Source: Alistipes sp. (GTDB lineage: Bacteria; Bacteroidota; Bacteroidia; Bacteroidales; Rikenellaceae). Taken from it: 64,000 nucleotides of DNA. Positions 16,063 through 26,767 of the stretch are shown here, piece by piece. The stretch is from NCBI GenBank assembly GCA_017938765.1, contig JAGBAX010000027.1:62001-126000 (forward strand). The letters run 5' to 3'. Position 1 is the stretch's first letter; each line of letters begins with the position of its first letter. Below the pieces are notes generated by a model. It had not been told where the DNA came from, did not search any database, and saw nothing but the letters and a program-made list of their open reading frames with translations. Position numbers and translations under genes: made by a program.

Positions 16063-18486
16063 CTACTCAAGTGCTAATTGAAGTACCTGCTCATTTGTGC
16101 GAACATAGTGGAACGTCATACCCTCCAAATATTCGCTCTTAATCTCCTCTACATCCTTGCGGTTCTCCTCTGGGATAAGGATTGTGTTAATTCCTGCGCG
16201 CTTTGCGGCAAGCACCTTCTCCTTTACGCCACCAATAGGTGTCACACGACCACGAAGCGTAGTCTCACCAGTCATTGCAATGCGCTCGCGCACCTTACGA
16301 CCAGTAAATGTAGAGACTATAGATGTTATCATCGTAATACCCGCGCTTGGACCATCCTTTGGAGTGGCTCCCTCTGGAACATGGATATTAAGGTCGTTCT
16401 TCTCAAACATCTCTGGGTCGATATTAAGCTCCTTGTGGTGAGCCTTAACCCACTCAAAGGCTATCGTTGCAGACTCCTTCATTACATCGCCAAGGTTACC
16501 CGTAAGCGAGAGTTTGCCCTTACCAGGGGTAAGTATTGACTCAATGTAGAGGATATCTCCTCCAACGCTTGTCCACGCCAGTCCCGTAACCACACCGACC
16601 ATATCCTTAATCTCATACTGGTCGTTGATATATTTAGCCTTGCCTAATATGCGGACAATGTCTTCAGACGAAATGGCAGGGGTAAACTGCTCCTCAAAGG
16701 CGATGTTCTTTGCGCGGTGACGAGCAATCTTTGCAAGGCACTTGTCAAGTGAGCGCACACCCGACTCGCGAGTATAGTCGGATATAATCTGCTGTAGCAC
16801 CTCGTTTGTAAAGGTCATCTCTCCCTCCTTTAGACCATGAGCCTCGCTCTGCTTTGCAACAAGGTGCTTCTGGGCAATCTGAATCTTATCCTCAAGAATA
16901 TATCCAGAGATGTTTATCAACTCCATGCGGTCGCGCAGTGCAGGGTTGATAGCGCTGATGTCGTTTGCAGTTGCAATAAAGAGTACCTTTGATAGGTCGT
17001 ACTCCACGTCAAGATAGTTGTCGTGGAAAGTTGTATTCTGCTCTGGGTCAAGCACCTCAAGTAGGGCTGATGATGGGTCGCCGTGATTAGAGACGGTCAA
17101 CTTGTCCACCTCGTCAAGGATAATCACAGGATTTGAAGAGCCACAACGCTTTATAGTCTCAATTACACGACCAGGCATCGCTCCGATGTATGTGCGACGG
17201 TGACCGCGAATCTCTGACTCGTCGTGCAGTCCACCGAGGGCAATTCTGCCGAACTTACGGCCAAGAGCCGTTGCAACACTCTTGCCGAGCGATGTTTTAC
17301 CAACTCCCGGAGGGCCATAGAGGCAAAGGATAGGTGACTTAAGGTCGCCCTTGAGCTTTATTACCGCAAGGTGCTCAAGAATACGGTCCTTAACCTCCTC
17401 AAGGCCAAAGTGGTCTGCATCAAGCTGCTCGCGAGCGCAGTTAAGGTCAAGGTTATCCTTTGTAACCTCATCCCAAGGCAGGTCAAGCATAAGGTTGAGG
17501 TAGGTCATCTGTATTGAGTACTCAGCAATGGCAGGATTAAGTCGCTCAAGCTTGGCAACCTCCTTCTCAAATATCTCAGCAATCTCCTTTTTCCACACCT
17601 TCTTCTTCGCGGCCTCGCGCAGACGTTCTACATCGCCATTTACATCGTCGCCAAGCTCCTCCTGTATTGTTCGCATCTGCTGCTGGAGGTAGTAGTCGCG
17701 CTGCTGCTTGTCTATCTCTGTTTTGACCTTCTCCTGAATCTCCTGCTTCAGCTCCAGAAGCTGCTGCTCACGGATAAGAATCTCAAGAAGCTTGCGTGAG
17801 CGGGCAAGTAGACCTGGAGCCTCAAGTAACGCCTGACGGTCGTCATCTGAGAACTCAAGGTTAGAACAGATAAAGTTTATTGTGCCACGATGAGAGTCGA
17901 TATTCTTAATAGCAAACGAAGCCTCCTTTGGCATTGTCGGAGATATGCTGATAATACGCAACGCAGTGTCGCGCACAGCCTCTACAAGGGCATTAAACTC
18001 TGGATTGTTCTTGTCTGGCGTAGAATCTAATAGGGTAGTAACCTTAGCCTTGAAAAATGGCTCGGTAGAGATATACTCGCCCACCTCAATCTTCTCAAGT
18101 CCAGAGAGAATTACCGTCAGATTACCATTAGGCATCTCAAGAATCTTCAGAATGCGCGCAGCAGTACCTACACGATACATATCGTCTGGCGTAGGAGTCT
18201 CAATCTCTGGATTACGCTGAAGCACTGCGCCGAGCAGTCCATCGCCCGCATTTACGGCGCGCACAAGGGCAATACTCTTCTCTCTACCTACGGTAATAGG
18301 TGTTATTGCACCTGGAAAGAGGACTGAGTTTCTTAAGGTCAATATCGGAAGTATCTCTGGAAGATTGACCTGCTCAACAGTGTCATCGTCCCCAGATACT
18401 ATCGGAATTGCCTGAAACTTCCTGTCTGCAAGGTCTGCAGGCAATCCTTTGTCGTCAAATAAATTATCGAAATCTTCTTTTTTCAT
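16063..18486 (-). CDS. lon: ATP-dependent protease Lon
   Basis: An 807-residue cytosolic AAA+ protease for damaged and regulatory proteins. Domains in order: N-terminal substrate-binding domain (LPILTLRNSVLFPGAITPI), coiled coil (LLELKQEIQEKVKTEIDKQQ), AAA+ module with Walker A GPPGVGKTS and Walker B VIILDEVDKL, and a C-terminal protease domain with the catalytic Ser in KDGPSAG and its Lys in the following helix. It is the first gene of a run of eight closely packed minus-strand genes and has its own promoter and a small palindrome in the leader. Confidence 0.97.
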   Translation of the reverse strand: MKKEDFDNLFDDKGLPADLADRKFQAIPIVSGDDDTVEQVNLPEILPILTLRNSVLFPGAITPITVGREKSIALVRAVNAGDGLLGAVLQRNPEIETPTPDDMYRVGTAARILKILEMPNGNLTVILSGLEKIEVGEYISTEPFFKAKVTTLLDSTPDKNNPEFNALVEAVRDTALRIISISPTMPKEASFAIKNIDSHRGTINFICSNLEFSDDDRQALLEAPGLLARSRKLLEILIREQQLLELKQEIQEKVKTEIDKQQRDYYLQQQMRTIQEELGDDVNGDVERLREAAKKKVWKKEIAEIFEKEVAKLERLNPAIAEYSIQMTYLNLMLDLPWDEVTKDNLDLNCAREQLDADHFGLEEVKDRILEHLAVIKLKGDLKSPILCLYGPPGVGKTSLGKSVATALGRKFGRIALGGLHDESEIRGHRRTYIGAMPGRVIETIKRCGSSNPVIILDEVDKLTVSNHGDPSSALLEVLDPEQNTTFHDNYLDVEYDLSKVLFIATANDISAINPALRDRMELINISGYILEDKIQIAQKHLVAKQSEAHGLKEGEMTFTNEVLQQIISDYTRESGVRSLDKCLAKIARHRAKNIAFEEQFTPAISSEDIVRILGKAKYINDQYEIKDMVGVVTGLAWTSVGGDILYIESILTPGKGKLSLTGNLGDVMKESATIAFEWVKAHHKELNIDPEMFEKNDLNIHVPEGATPKDGPSAGITMITSIVSTFTGRKVRERIAMTGETTLRGRVTPIGGVKEKVLAAKRAGINTILIPEENRKDVEEIKSEYLEGMTFHYVRTNEQVLQLALE

Positions 18487-18502
18487 ACTATTTGCAATCT
18501 AC

Positions 18503-18519
18503 TACCCATTCTATGGGTA
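18503..18519. promoter_or_regulatory. Palindrome in the lon leader
   Basis: Perfect 7-bp inverted repeat TACCCAT-TCT-ATGGGTA located between the lon -7 box and the lon ATG. It could be a small mRNA hairpin or an operator. Purpose unknown. Confidence 0.4.
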
Positions 18520-18533
18520 CAGTTATAATCGTA

Positions 18534-18541
18534 CAAAGATA
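18534..18541 (-). promoter_or_regulatory. -7 promoter element for the lon operon
   Basis: TATCTTTG on the minus strand, about 47 bases before the lon ATG. It is the only clear TAnnTTTG box ahead of the eight packed genes from lon to 7386. Confidence 0.6.
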
Positions 18542-18636
18542 ATACTTTTTATTGGTACTTCAATACCCAAACGTCAAAAAATATCCTTTAAGTATAAATA
18601 GTTGTATAAAAAGCACTATTTTATGATAAAAGTTAC

Positions 18637-18644
18637 TATCTTTG
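18637..18644 (+). promoter_or_regulatory. -7 promoter element for valS
   Basis: TATCTTTG, 49 bases before the valS ATG, divergent from the lon promoter. Confidence 0.6.
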
Positions 18645-18693
18645 CAGGTTGAATAATTGTATGAACTGAAAATACAAAAAAAACGATATAGAT

Positions 18694-21321
18694 ATGCAGA
18701 TAGCAGACAAGTACACTCCACAGGAGATTGAACAGAAGTGGTACGACTACTGGGTAGACCACAACCTTTTCCATTCTGAGCCAGATGAGCGCGAGCCATA
18801 TACAATCGTTATTCCGCCACCAAATGTGACGGGTATGCTGCATATGGGCCATATGCTCAATAACACTCTACAGGATGTGTTGGTGCGTCGTGCTCGTATG
18901 CTTGGCAAGAATGCTTGCTGGGTGCCAGGTACTGACCATGCAAGTATCGCTACAGAGGCAAAGGTTGTAGCAAAGCTTAAGGCGGAGGGTATTGACAAGT
19001 CTTCTCTTACCCGCGAACAGTTCCTTGCTCACGCATGGGAGTGGAAAGAGAAGCACGGTGGTATTATCCTCAAGCAGCTCCGCAAGCTCGGCGCCTCTTG
19101 TGACTGGGACCGCACCTGCTTTACTATGGATGATGCTCGTACAGAGGGCGTTATCAAGGTCTTCTGCGACCTATACAACAAGGGTAAGATTTATCGCGGT
19201 GTGCGTATGGTACACTGGGACCCATCTGCACAGACCGCTCTTTCAGACGAGGAGGTAATATACAAGGAGTCGCAGGGTAAGCTCTACTACCTGCGCTATA
19301 AACTTGAGGGAACAGATCGCAATATTATCGTTGCTACAACACGTCCAGAGACCATTCTGGGTGATACAGCAGTCTGTCTTAACCCTAACGACCCTCGCTA
19401 TGCCGATGTTCCAGAGGGTGCGCGCGTTATTGTTCCGCTTGTTGGTCGCTCTATTCCGATTATCCGCGATGAGTATGTAGATATTGAGTTCGGTACAGGT
19501 GCGCTTAAGGTTACCCCTGCGCACGATGTGAACGACTATATGCTGGGCGAGAAGTATGGTCTTGAGACTATTGATATCTTCAATGATAACGGTACTATCA
19601 ATGATAAGGTTGGCCTCTATGTAGGTATGGACCGCTTTGAGTGCCGTAAGCAGATTGAGAAGGACCTTGAGGCTGCAGGTCTTATGGAGAAGACTGAGAC
19701 ATATACAAACAATGTGGGCTATTCAGAGCGTACGGGTGTTGCTATTGAGCCAAAGCTCTCTATGCAGTGGTTTATGTCTATGTCTGAGATTGCTAAACCT
19801 GCAACAAAGGCTGTTCTTGAGGATGTAATTCGCTTTGTGCCAGAGAAATACAAAAATACTTACCGCCACTGGATGGAGAATATCAAGGATTGGTGTATCA
19901 GTCGCCAGCTATGGTGGGGTCAGCGCATTCCTGCATATTACCTTCCAAAGGGTGGTTATGTGGTTGCTCAGACAGCCGAGGAGGCTCTTGTTCTTGCACA
20001 GCAGAAGAGTGGCGACAGCTCGCTTACTCTTGCTGACCTTCGTCAGGATGAGGATGTGCTTGATACTTGGTTTAGCTCTTGGCTCTGGCCAATATCTGTC
20101 TTTGATGGTATTCGCAACCCAGATAACGAGCAGATTCGCTACTACTATCCAACAAACGACCTTGTAACTGGTCCAGATATTATCTTCTTCTGGGTGGCTC
20201 GTATGATTATGGCAGGCTACGAATATCGCGGTCAGATGCCATTCCGCAATGTATACTTTACTGGTATTGTGCGCGACAAGATTGGTCGTAAGATGAGTAA
20301 GCAGCTCGGAAACTCTCCAGACCCACTGGATCTTATTGCAAAGTACGGAGCTGATGGTGTCCGCGTGGCTATGATGCTCTGTTCAAGTGCTGGTAACGAC
20401 CTGATGTTTGATGATGCGCTCTGCGAGCAGGGTCGTAACTTCGGAAATAAGATTTGGAACGCATACCGCCTTATCAATGGCTGGAATGTAGATGAGTCTC
20501 TTGCGCAGAGTGAGAATAATGCTGCTGGTGTTGCTTGGTTCCGTGCAAAACTCAATGCTGCTCTTGCCGAGATTGAGGAGAACTTCAAGAGCTACCGTAT
20601 TTCAGAGGCTCTGATGGTCGCTTATAAGCTCTTCTGGGATGACTTTAGCGGCTGGTATCTTGAGGTTGTTAAGCCTGCATATGGAACTCCAGCTGATAAG
20701 CTTACTGTTGAGCAGACAAAGATGTTCTTTGAGCAGTTGATGCTTGTTCTGCATCCATTTATGCCTTTTGTGACTGAGGAGATTTGGCAAGACCTTGCGC
20801 CACGCGCTGAGGGCGAGTCTATTATGGTCAGCCCAATGCCAAAGGCGGAGGCTGTTGATGAGACTCTCCTTGCTCGCTTTGCTCTTGTTCAGGAGGCTGT
20901 ATCGGCTCTGCGTAATGTCCGCAAGCAGAAGAATATGCCACAGAAGGAGGCTTTGGAGCTTAAGGTTGTTGTTGATGAGAACTATCCACGCGAGCTGGAG
21001 GCTGTGCTTGTGAAGATGGGTAACCTCTCGGCAGTTACTGCAGTGACAGAGAAGAATCCTACAGATGCAGGTTTTATTGTTAAGACAACACAATATTTCG
21101 TTCCTATGGGCGATAATGTGAATGTTGAGGAGGAGATTGCAAAGCTTGAGAAGGATCTTGCTTACTATGAGGGCTTCCTTAATTCAGTGATGAAGAAACT
21201 CTCTAACGAGCGCTTTGTGAACTCTGCTCCTGCTCAGGTAGTTGCAAACGAGCGCGCAAAGCAGGCAGATGCCGAGGCAAAGATTGCCGCTATCCGCGAG
21301 CAGCTCGCCGCACTGAAGTAA
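18694..21321 (+). CDS. valS: Valine-tRNA ligase
   Basis: A class I aminoacyl-tRNA synthetase that charges tRNA-Val and edits threonine. The signature HIGH element is HMGH in [17 protein letters not shown], and [14 protein letters not shown] is the KMSKS loop. The CP1 editing domain ([13 protein letters not shown]) and a C-terminal coiled coil (about residues 810-875) are present. Length 875 is normal. It is a single transcription unit between its promoter and a strong terminator. Confidence 0.97.
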   Translation: MQIADKYTPQEIEQKWYDYWVDHNLFHSEPDEREPYTIVIPPPNVTGMLHMGHMLNNTLQDVLVRRARMLGKNACWVPGTDHASIATEAKVVAKLKAEGIDKSSLTREQFLAHAWEWKEKHGGIILKQLRKLGASCDWDRTCFTMDDARTEGVIKVFCDLYNKGKIYRGVRMVHWDPSAQTALSDEEVIYKESQGKLYYLRYKLEGTDRNIIVATTRPETILGDTAVCLNPNDPRYADVPEGARVIVPLVGRSIPIIRDEYVDIEFGTGALKVTPAHDVNDYMLGEKYGLETIDIFNDNGTINDKVGLYVGMDRFECRKQIEKDLEAAGLMEKTETYTNNVGYSERTGVAIEPKLSMQWFMSMSEIAKPATKAVLEDVIRFVPEKYKNTYRHWMENIKDWCISRQLWWGQRIPAYYLPKGGYVVAQTAEEALVLAQQKSGDSSLTLADLRQDEDVLDTWFSSWLWPISVFDGIRNPDNEQIRYYYPTNDLVTGPDIIFFWVARMIMAGYEYRGQMPFRNVYFTGIVRDKIGRKMSKQLGNSPDPLDLIAKYGADGVRVAMMLCSSAGNDLMFDDALCEQGRNFGNKIWNAYRLINGWNVDESLAQSENNAAGVAWFRAKLNAALAEIEENFKSYRISEALMVAYKLFWDDFSGWYLEVVKPAYGTPADKLTVEQTKMFFEQLMLVLHPFMPFVTEEIWQDLAPRAEGESIMVSPMPKAEAVDETLLARFALVQEAVSALRNVRKQKNMPQKEALELKVVVDENYPRELEAVLVKMGNLSAVTAVTEKNPTDAGFIVKTTQYFVPMGDNVNVEEEIAKLEKDLAYYEGFLNSVMKKLSNERFVNSAPAQVVANERAKQADAEAKIAAIREQLAALK

Positions 21322-21337
21322 TTGTCAATACCTAAAT

Positions 21338-21375
21338 AAAAAAGACCTTTCAGAATCTGGGAGGTCTTTTTTTTT
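21338..21375. terminator. Bidirectional terminator between valS and oxyR
   Basis: AAAAAAGACCT (from 21338) pairs with AGGTCTTTTTT (from 21362) around a 13-nt loop. The A run before and T run after the stem allow use on both strands, which fits the convergent genes. Confidence 0.85.
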
Positions 21376-21392
21376 AGTCTATGCGTCACTTG

Positions 21393-22283
21393 TTAGTGTT
21401 TAATGCAGTCAATAATAGTCTTCTGTAGCGCATCAACGATAGATAGCTTGACATATGTGCGGCGCACAGCAAGAGCAATCTTTCGCGAGTAGGCGCCCTT
21501 AATAAGCGACTTAACTTGACGAGAATGCTCCTTGCCGATATACTCAATAGCCATCTCTGGAATGATTGTGATGTTGTTTGTGCAGTCTACAATACGCATT
21601 AGAGTGTCAAGTGAGCCCGACTCAAAGTAGTATCGCGACTGCGAACTCTTGTGTGCCTGACATAGCTCAAGGACCTGGTCTCGCATACAGTTTCCACGAC
21701 TCAATAGTACCAACTCGCGCATATCTATATCGGAGAGCAGAATGTTACTCTTTTTGTAGAGAGAGTTCGTTGGTGAGACATAAGCATAAAAGCGATCGTC
21801 AAACAGTTCATACTCCGTAAATTCGTCTCCACAAGTACCACCCGCCACAAGTGCAACATCAATTCTGTCGCGGTTCATCTGCTCTACAAGTTGCTCTGTG
21901 TGCATCTCGCGCACCTCAAGCTCCACCTTCGGATAACGAGAGAGAAATTCGGGGATAAACTTATGCAGTAGATATGGTGCGATTGTAGGGATTACACCCA
22001 GACGGATTCTTCCGGCAATCTCACCCTTGAATTGCTGAACTACCTCCTTAATAGAGTTATACTCCCTTAGAGCCTCTCGCGCCTGTTGAAGCACAACCTC
22101 GCCAGCCTCTGTTGGCACTACGGGCTTTTTAGAGCGGTCAAGTAGCATCACGCCAAGCTCGCTCTCTAACGCCTTAATCTGCATACTGAGCGATGGTTGT
22201 GTGACAAAGCAGTGGTCGGCTGCAATAGAAAAACTGCCAAAGTTGGCTACGGCAAGAAGGTACTCAAGTTGGATAATGGTCAT
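21393..22283 (-). CDS. oxyR: Hydrogen-peroxide sensing LysR regulator OxyR
   Basis: A 296-residue LysR-family activator. The N-terminal winged helix-turn-helix is at residues 1-60 (LEYLLAVANFGSFSIAADHC, QPSLSMQIKALE), followed by a periplasmic-binding-like sensor domain. RGNCMRDQVLELC places Cys at residues 199 and 208, matching the redox Cys pair of E. coli OxyR in both motif and numbering. ATG at 22283 is preferred over a start 54 bases upstream, which would lie within or ahead of the promoter. It would switch on peroxide defence genes when the disulfide forms; no catalase or Dps gene is in the window. Confidence 0.88.
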   Translation of the reverse strand: MTIIQLEYLLAVANFGSFSIAADHCFVTQPSLSMQIKALESELGVMLLDRSKKPVVPTEAGEVVLQQAREALREYNSIKEVVQQFKGEIAGRIRLGVIPTIAPYLLHKFIPEFLSRYPKVELEVREMHTEQLVEQMNRDRIDVALVAGGTCGDEFTEYELFDDRFYAYVSPTNSLYKKSNILLSDIDMRELVLLSRGNCMRDQVLELCQAHKSSQSRYYFESGSLDTLMRIVDCTNNITIIPEMAIEYIGKEHSRQVKSLIKGAYSRKIALAVRRTYVKLSIVDALQKTIIDCIKH

Positions 22284-22306
22284 AGTTGTGTGCTTATTAT
22301 TTAGAG

Positions 22307-22314
22307 CAAAGGTA
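22307..22314 (-). promoter_or_regulatory. -7 promoter element for oxyR
   Basis: TACCTTTG on the minus strand, 23 bases before the oxyR ATG. Confidence 0.55.
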
Positions 22315-22384
22315 TAAAAATAATTGATATCAAGCAAATCTTTGTATCTATTTTACAATAAATGTCATGAATTAGGTATAACCC

Positions 22385-22415
22385 TTTGATAAGCAGAAAA
22401 CTTTTCATAAATTTG
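22385..22415 (+). promoter_or_regulatory. Promoter of the histidine phosphatase
   Basis: TTTG (22385-22388), 19 bases, then TAAATTTG (22408-22415): both -33 and -7 elements of the Bacteroidota housekeeping promoter with ideal spacing, 33 bases before the ATG. Confidence 0.7.
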
Positions 22416-22448
22416 CATTCAGAATCAAAAACTAACCTAAATAACACA

Positions 22449-23744
22449 ATGAAGAGATTTTTACTTATCATTTCACTCCTTTTTGCATCTTCTGCATTTG
22501 CACAGACTATGCGCGAGCAGATTGCTCAAAATCCTAACTTGGCGGGTGGTATCTATACGGCATATATGGTAACCGAGCAGCTTCCCGTTAAGGCTCCAAA
22601 GGGTTACAAGCCCTTCTATATCTCGCACTATGGCCGTCATGGCTCTCGTTATCAGACTGCGCAGGAGAAGTACGATCAGCCAGCCGTACTTTTAGAGCAG
22701 GCTTATAAGGACGGTAAGCTTACTGAGCTTGGCGTTAGCCTTATGCAGCGCGTAAAGGTCATTGCTGAGGATGCTCATATGCGTGCCGGTGACCTTTCTG
22801 CTCGTGGAGAGAGGGAGCAGAGGGGTATTGCCGAGCGTATGGCAACACTCTACTCAGAGGTCTTCTCTGGCAAGAATGGTAATAACGTCACTTGCTTTGC
22901 CTCTCCGTCTGTACGTTGTGTGATGAGTATGGCAGCCTTTACCGAGCGACTCAAAGAGCTCTATCCAGAGCTTAATATTACTCGCAGTGCATCGGCTCAC
23001 GACATACATATCACTCGCCCAGAGAAGAATATGGATACCTTCTATAAAACCGCCCGCGCAATAGCTAAGAAGTATCAGCAACAGCAGACAGATGATAAGG
23101 CGTTTGTGTGTCGCATTTTTAATGACTACCACTACGCCTTTAAGCAGATTTGCAAGGTCTATAATAGCACTGATACTCACCTGTTTATGGGAAATATGCA
23201 CGACTTGGCTATGATTATCCAAAACTTTGACAATTTGCCAGAGCTACACGATATCTTTACCGAGGCAGAGAGATATAAGATGTGGCATCTTTTCAATATC
23301 CGTCGCTACCTTACTTATGGTCCATCTGTAGACTATGGCGATGTTCGCAATGAGGATGGAAAACTGCTTCTACGTGATATTATTGAGCGCGCTGATGATG
23401 TTATCTCTGGTAAGGCTGCCGACCAAGCAGCAACACTCCGTTTTGGACACGACTCGGCTGTAATTCCTCTGCTTGCAATTATGCACGCTGAGGGTTGCGA
23501 TGGTCGCGTGTCGTTTGCAAATATTGAGCGACTGCCAGAGGTGTGGTGCGATAGCCGCGTAACATCTATGTCTGTAAATGTGCAGTTTATATTTTACCGT
23601 AATAAAAAGGGCGATGTGTTGGTTAGATTGTTACATAGCGAGCGCGATATAAAAATTCCAGTAAAAACGGATAATTATCCATTCTACCGCTGGGATGATT
23701 TCAGAGAGTATTGTCTATCTCAGTGCCGTCCAGAGGCGCGTTAG
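22449..23744 (+). CDS. Secreted histidine-type phosphatase
   Basis: A 431-residue acid phosphatase of the histidine phosphatase clade 2, which includes phytases. It has a signal peptide (FLLIISLLFASSAFAQ), the RHGxR phospho-His motif in SHYGRHGSRY (residues 59-68), and a distal HD pair in LRFGHDSAVIPLLA for proton donation. Gut Bacteroidales secrete related enzymes that dephosphorylate inositol phosphates; those have HAE instead of HD, so the substrate here is open. ATG at 22449 is chosen because the signal peptide begins there. It diverges from oxyR. Confidence 0.83.
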   Translation: MKRFLLIISLLFASSAFAQTMREQIAQNPNLAGGIYTAYMVTEQLPVKAPKGYKPFYISHYGRHGSRYQTAQEKYDQPAVLLEQAYKDGKLTELGVSLMQRVKVIAEDAHMRAGDLSARGEREQRGIAERMATLYSEVFSGKNGNNVTCFASPSVRCVMSMAAFTERLKELYPELNITRSASAHDIHITRPEKNMDTFYKTARAIAKKYQQQQTDDKAFVCRIFNDYHYAFKQICKVYNSTDTHLFMGNMHDLAMIIQNFDNLPELHDIFTEAERYKMWHLFNIRRYLTYGPSVDYGDVRNEDGKLLLRDIIERADDVISGKAADQAATLRFGHDSAVIPLLAIMHAEGCDGRVSFANIERLPEVWCDSRVTSMSVNVQFIFYRNKKGDVLVRLLHSERDIKIPVKTDNYPFYRWDDFREYCLSQCRPEAR

Positions 23745-23779
23745 TTGCTATTTATCTTGCATTTTTCAATTCTTGTATT

Positions 23780-23787
23780 TATCTTTG
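23780..23787 (+). promoter_or_regulatory. -7 promoter element for the trpS operon
   Basis: TATCTTTG, 31 bases before the trpS ATG. Confidence 0.6.
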
Positions 23788-23803
23788 TAGTTTATTAGAC
23801 TAA

Positions 23804-24946
<1,143 letters not shown>

Positions 24947-24953
24947 TTGGCAA

Positions 24954-26765
24954 ATGGAGATTATTGAAGAGTCCAAATATATCAAACCTGCGGGGCGAGA
25001 GAAGATATACCGCTGGTTTTTGCGCCTGACAAAGCGACTCAGCGAGCGACAGATGCTCGCCATTCTCGCTGTGATTGTGGGTGCGCTTGCCGGCTTGGGT
25101 ACTTATCTGTTTGAGGTATTGCTGCACTTTATCAAGAGCTGTCTTGTCAATTGGTTTGATGTAGATACTTTTCATATTCTCTACCTTATCTATCCCGGTA
25201 TCGGTATTGTCCTTGCAACACTTTTTGTAAAGTATATCGTCAAGGATAACATCTCGGAGGGTGTTACGCGAGTACTCTATGCGATGTCAAGCCGAGGCTC
25301 GCGCATTGCGGGGCACAACTGTTGGACCTCTGTCGTAGGTGGTGCAACGACAATCGGTTTTGGAGGCTCTGTAGGTCCTGAGGCACCTATTGTGCTTACG
25401 GGTGCTGCTATTGGCTCAAATGTCGGTAAACTTGCTAAGCTGAACTACCGAAATATCACGCTTCTGCTCTGTTGTGGTGCAGGTGCTGCTGTGGCATCAA
25501 TCTTTAAGGCTCCAATTACTGGCGTGGTCTTTGTGCTGGAGATTCTTATGCTTGATATTACCTCGGCAAGTGTTATTCCACTGCTTATTTCCTCTATTAC
25601 GGCCACAACTCTTGCTATTGTGCTGCGTGGCTGGGATCCAATAATCTCTGTAACTCTTTCAACAGCAGATGCCTTCCAAATTAAGCAGATACCACTCTTT
25701 ATCCTTCTTGGATGTATCTGTGGAGTGATGTCCTACTACTTTACAAGTGCGAATGCTGCTATCGGAAAGCGTATTGGGTCAATCCAGAGTCAATATAAGA
25801 AATGGATTATCGGTGGTAGCGTGTTGGGTCTGCTCATTTTCCTCTTTCCGCCACTTTATGGCGAGGGTTATGAGGCATTTGTTTCACTTATGCATGGAGA
25901 TAAGCAGACTATATTTGAAAACTCACTTTTCTACGCCTTTAAGGATATTGACTGGGTGGTGCTGATATATATTATCGCCACAATGATGTTTAAAGTGATT
26001 GCTACAGCAACAACAAATGCCTCTGGTGGTGTGGGTGGAACATTTGCTCCTTCGCTCTTTGTGGGCGCATTTACTGGTGCTTCATTGGCGCTTTTCTGTC
26101 AGCTCTGCTTTGGCTGGGAGATATCAATTGCTACATTTACCCTTGTGGGTATGGCGGGTGTTATGGCTGGCGTGATGAACGCTCCGTTGACATCTATCTT
26201 CCTTATCGCCGAGTTGTCAAATGGTTATGGACTATTCATTCCGCTGATGATTGTTGCTTGTATAGCCTTTGCTGTAGGTTACTACCTTGACCCAGACTCT
26301 ATCTATACAAAGCGATTGAGAGTTAAGGGAGAGTTACTTACCCACGACAAAGACCAGTCGGTGCTTGTGTTCCTCAAGCTTGATGAACTGATGGAGACCG
26401 ACTTTGTACGCCTGCGCGAGGCTGCAACGCTGGGTGATGTGGTCTCTATTATTGCTACTGCTCGCAGAAATATATTCCCTGTGATTGATAACTTCGGACA
26501 TCTTCTGGGTGTTGTCCAGCTTGATGATTTGCGCGAAGATATGTTCAAGCATGAGAAGTGGGGTAATCCTATAACATCATATATGATTCAACCACCTGAT
26601 AAAATTATAGAGAAGGAACAGATTCAGGAGGTGCTTCCGCGCTTTGAGCAAAATCATACTTGGATGCTGCCTGTCGTGGATAAAGATAATAGATTTAAAG
26701 GCTTTATCTCAAAATCACGAATCCTTAATGCTTACCGAGAACAACTTGTAAATATCTCACAATAA
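24954..26765 (+). CDS. ClC chloride channel/antiporter with CBS domains
   Basis: A 603-residue polytopic ClC-family protein. GFGGSVGPEAPIVLTGAAIGSN contains the gating-glutamate motif (GPEAP aligned to the family GREGP), so proton-coupled antiport is plausible. NASGGVGGTFAPSLFVGA is the GxFxP motif. Two C-terminal CBS domains (about residues 460-600, with LGVVQLDDLREDMF and KGFISKSRILNAY) probably regulate it. It starts seven bases after trpS. Confidence 0.9.
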   Translation: MEIIEESKYIKPAGREKIYRWFLRLTKRLSERQMLAILAVIVGALAGLGTYLFEVLLHFIKSCLVNWFDVDTFHILYLIYPGIGIVLATLFVKYIVKDNISEGVTRVLYAMSSRGSRIAGHNCWTSVVGGATTIGFGGSVGPEAPIVLTGAAIGSNVGKLAKLNYRNITLLLCCGAGAAVASIFKAPITGVVFVLEILMLDITSASVIPLLISSITATTLAIVLRGWDPIISVTLSTADAFQIKQIPLFILLGCICGVMSYYFTSANAAIGKRIGSIQSQYKKWIIGGSVLGLLIFLFPPLYGEGYEAFVSLMHGDKQTIFENSLFYAFKDIDWVVLIYIIATMMFKVIATATTNASGGVGGTFAPSLFVGAFTGASLALFCQLCFGWEISIATFTLVGMAGVMAGVMNAPLTSIFLIAELSNGYGLFIPLMIVACIAFAVGYYLDPDSIYTKRLRVKGELLTHDKDQSVLVFLKLDELMETDFVRLREAATLGDVVSIIATARRNIFPVIDNFGHLLGVVQLDDLREDMFKHEKWGNPITSYMIQPPDKIIEKEQIQEVLPRFEQNHTWMLPVVDKDNRFKGFISKSRILNAYREQLVNISQ

Positions 26766-26767
26766 CT

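Noticed and set aside
15687..16070. Two separate small genes instead of one broken kdsB
   Set aside because: The two reading frames join into one continuous KdsB sequence with a single added base, and the second piece has no proper start codon.
24954..26765. ClC lacking the gating glutamate
   Set aside because: At first GGSVGP seemed to replace GREGP by Val, but aligning GPEAPIV with GREGPTV keeps the Glu.
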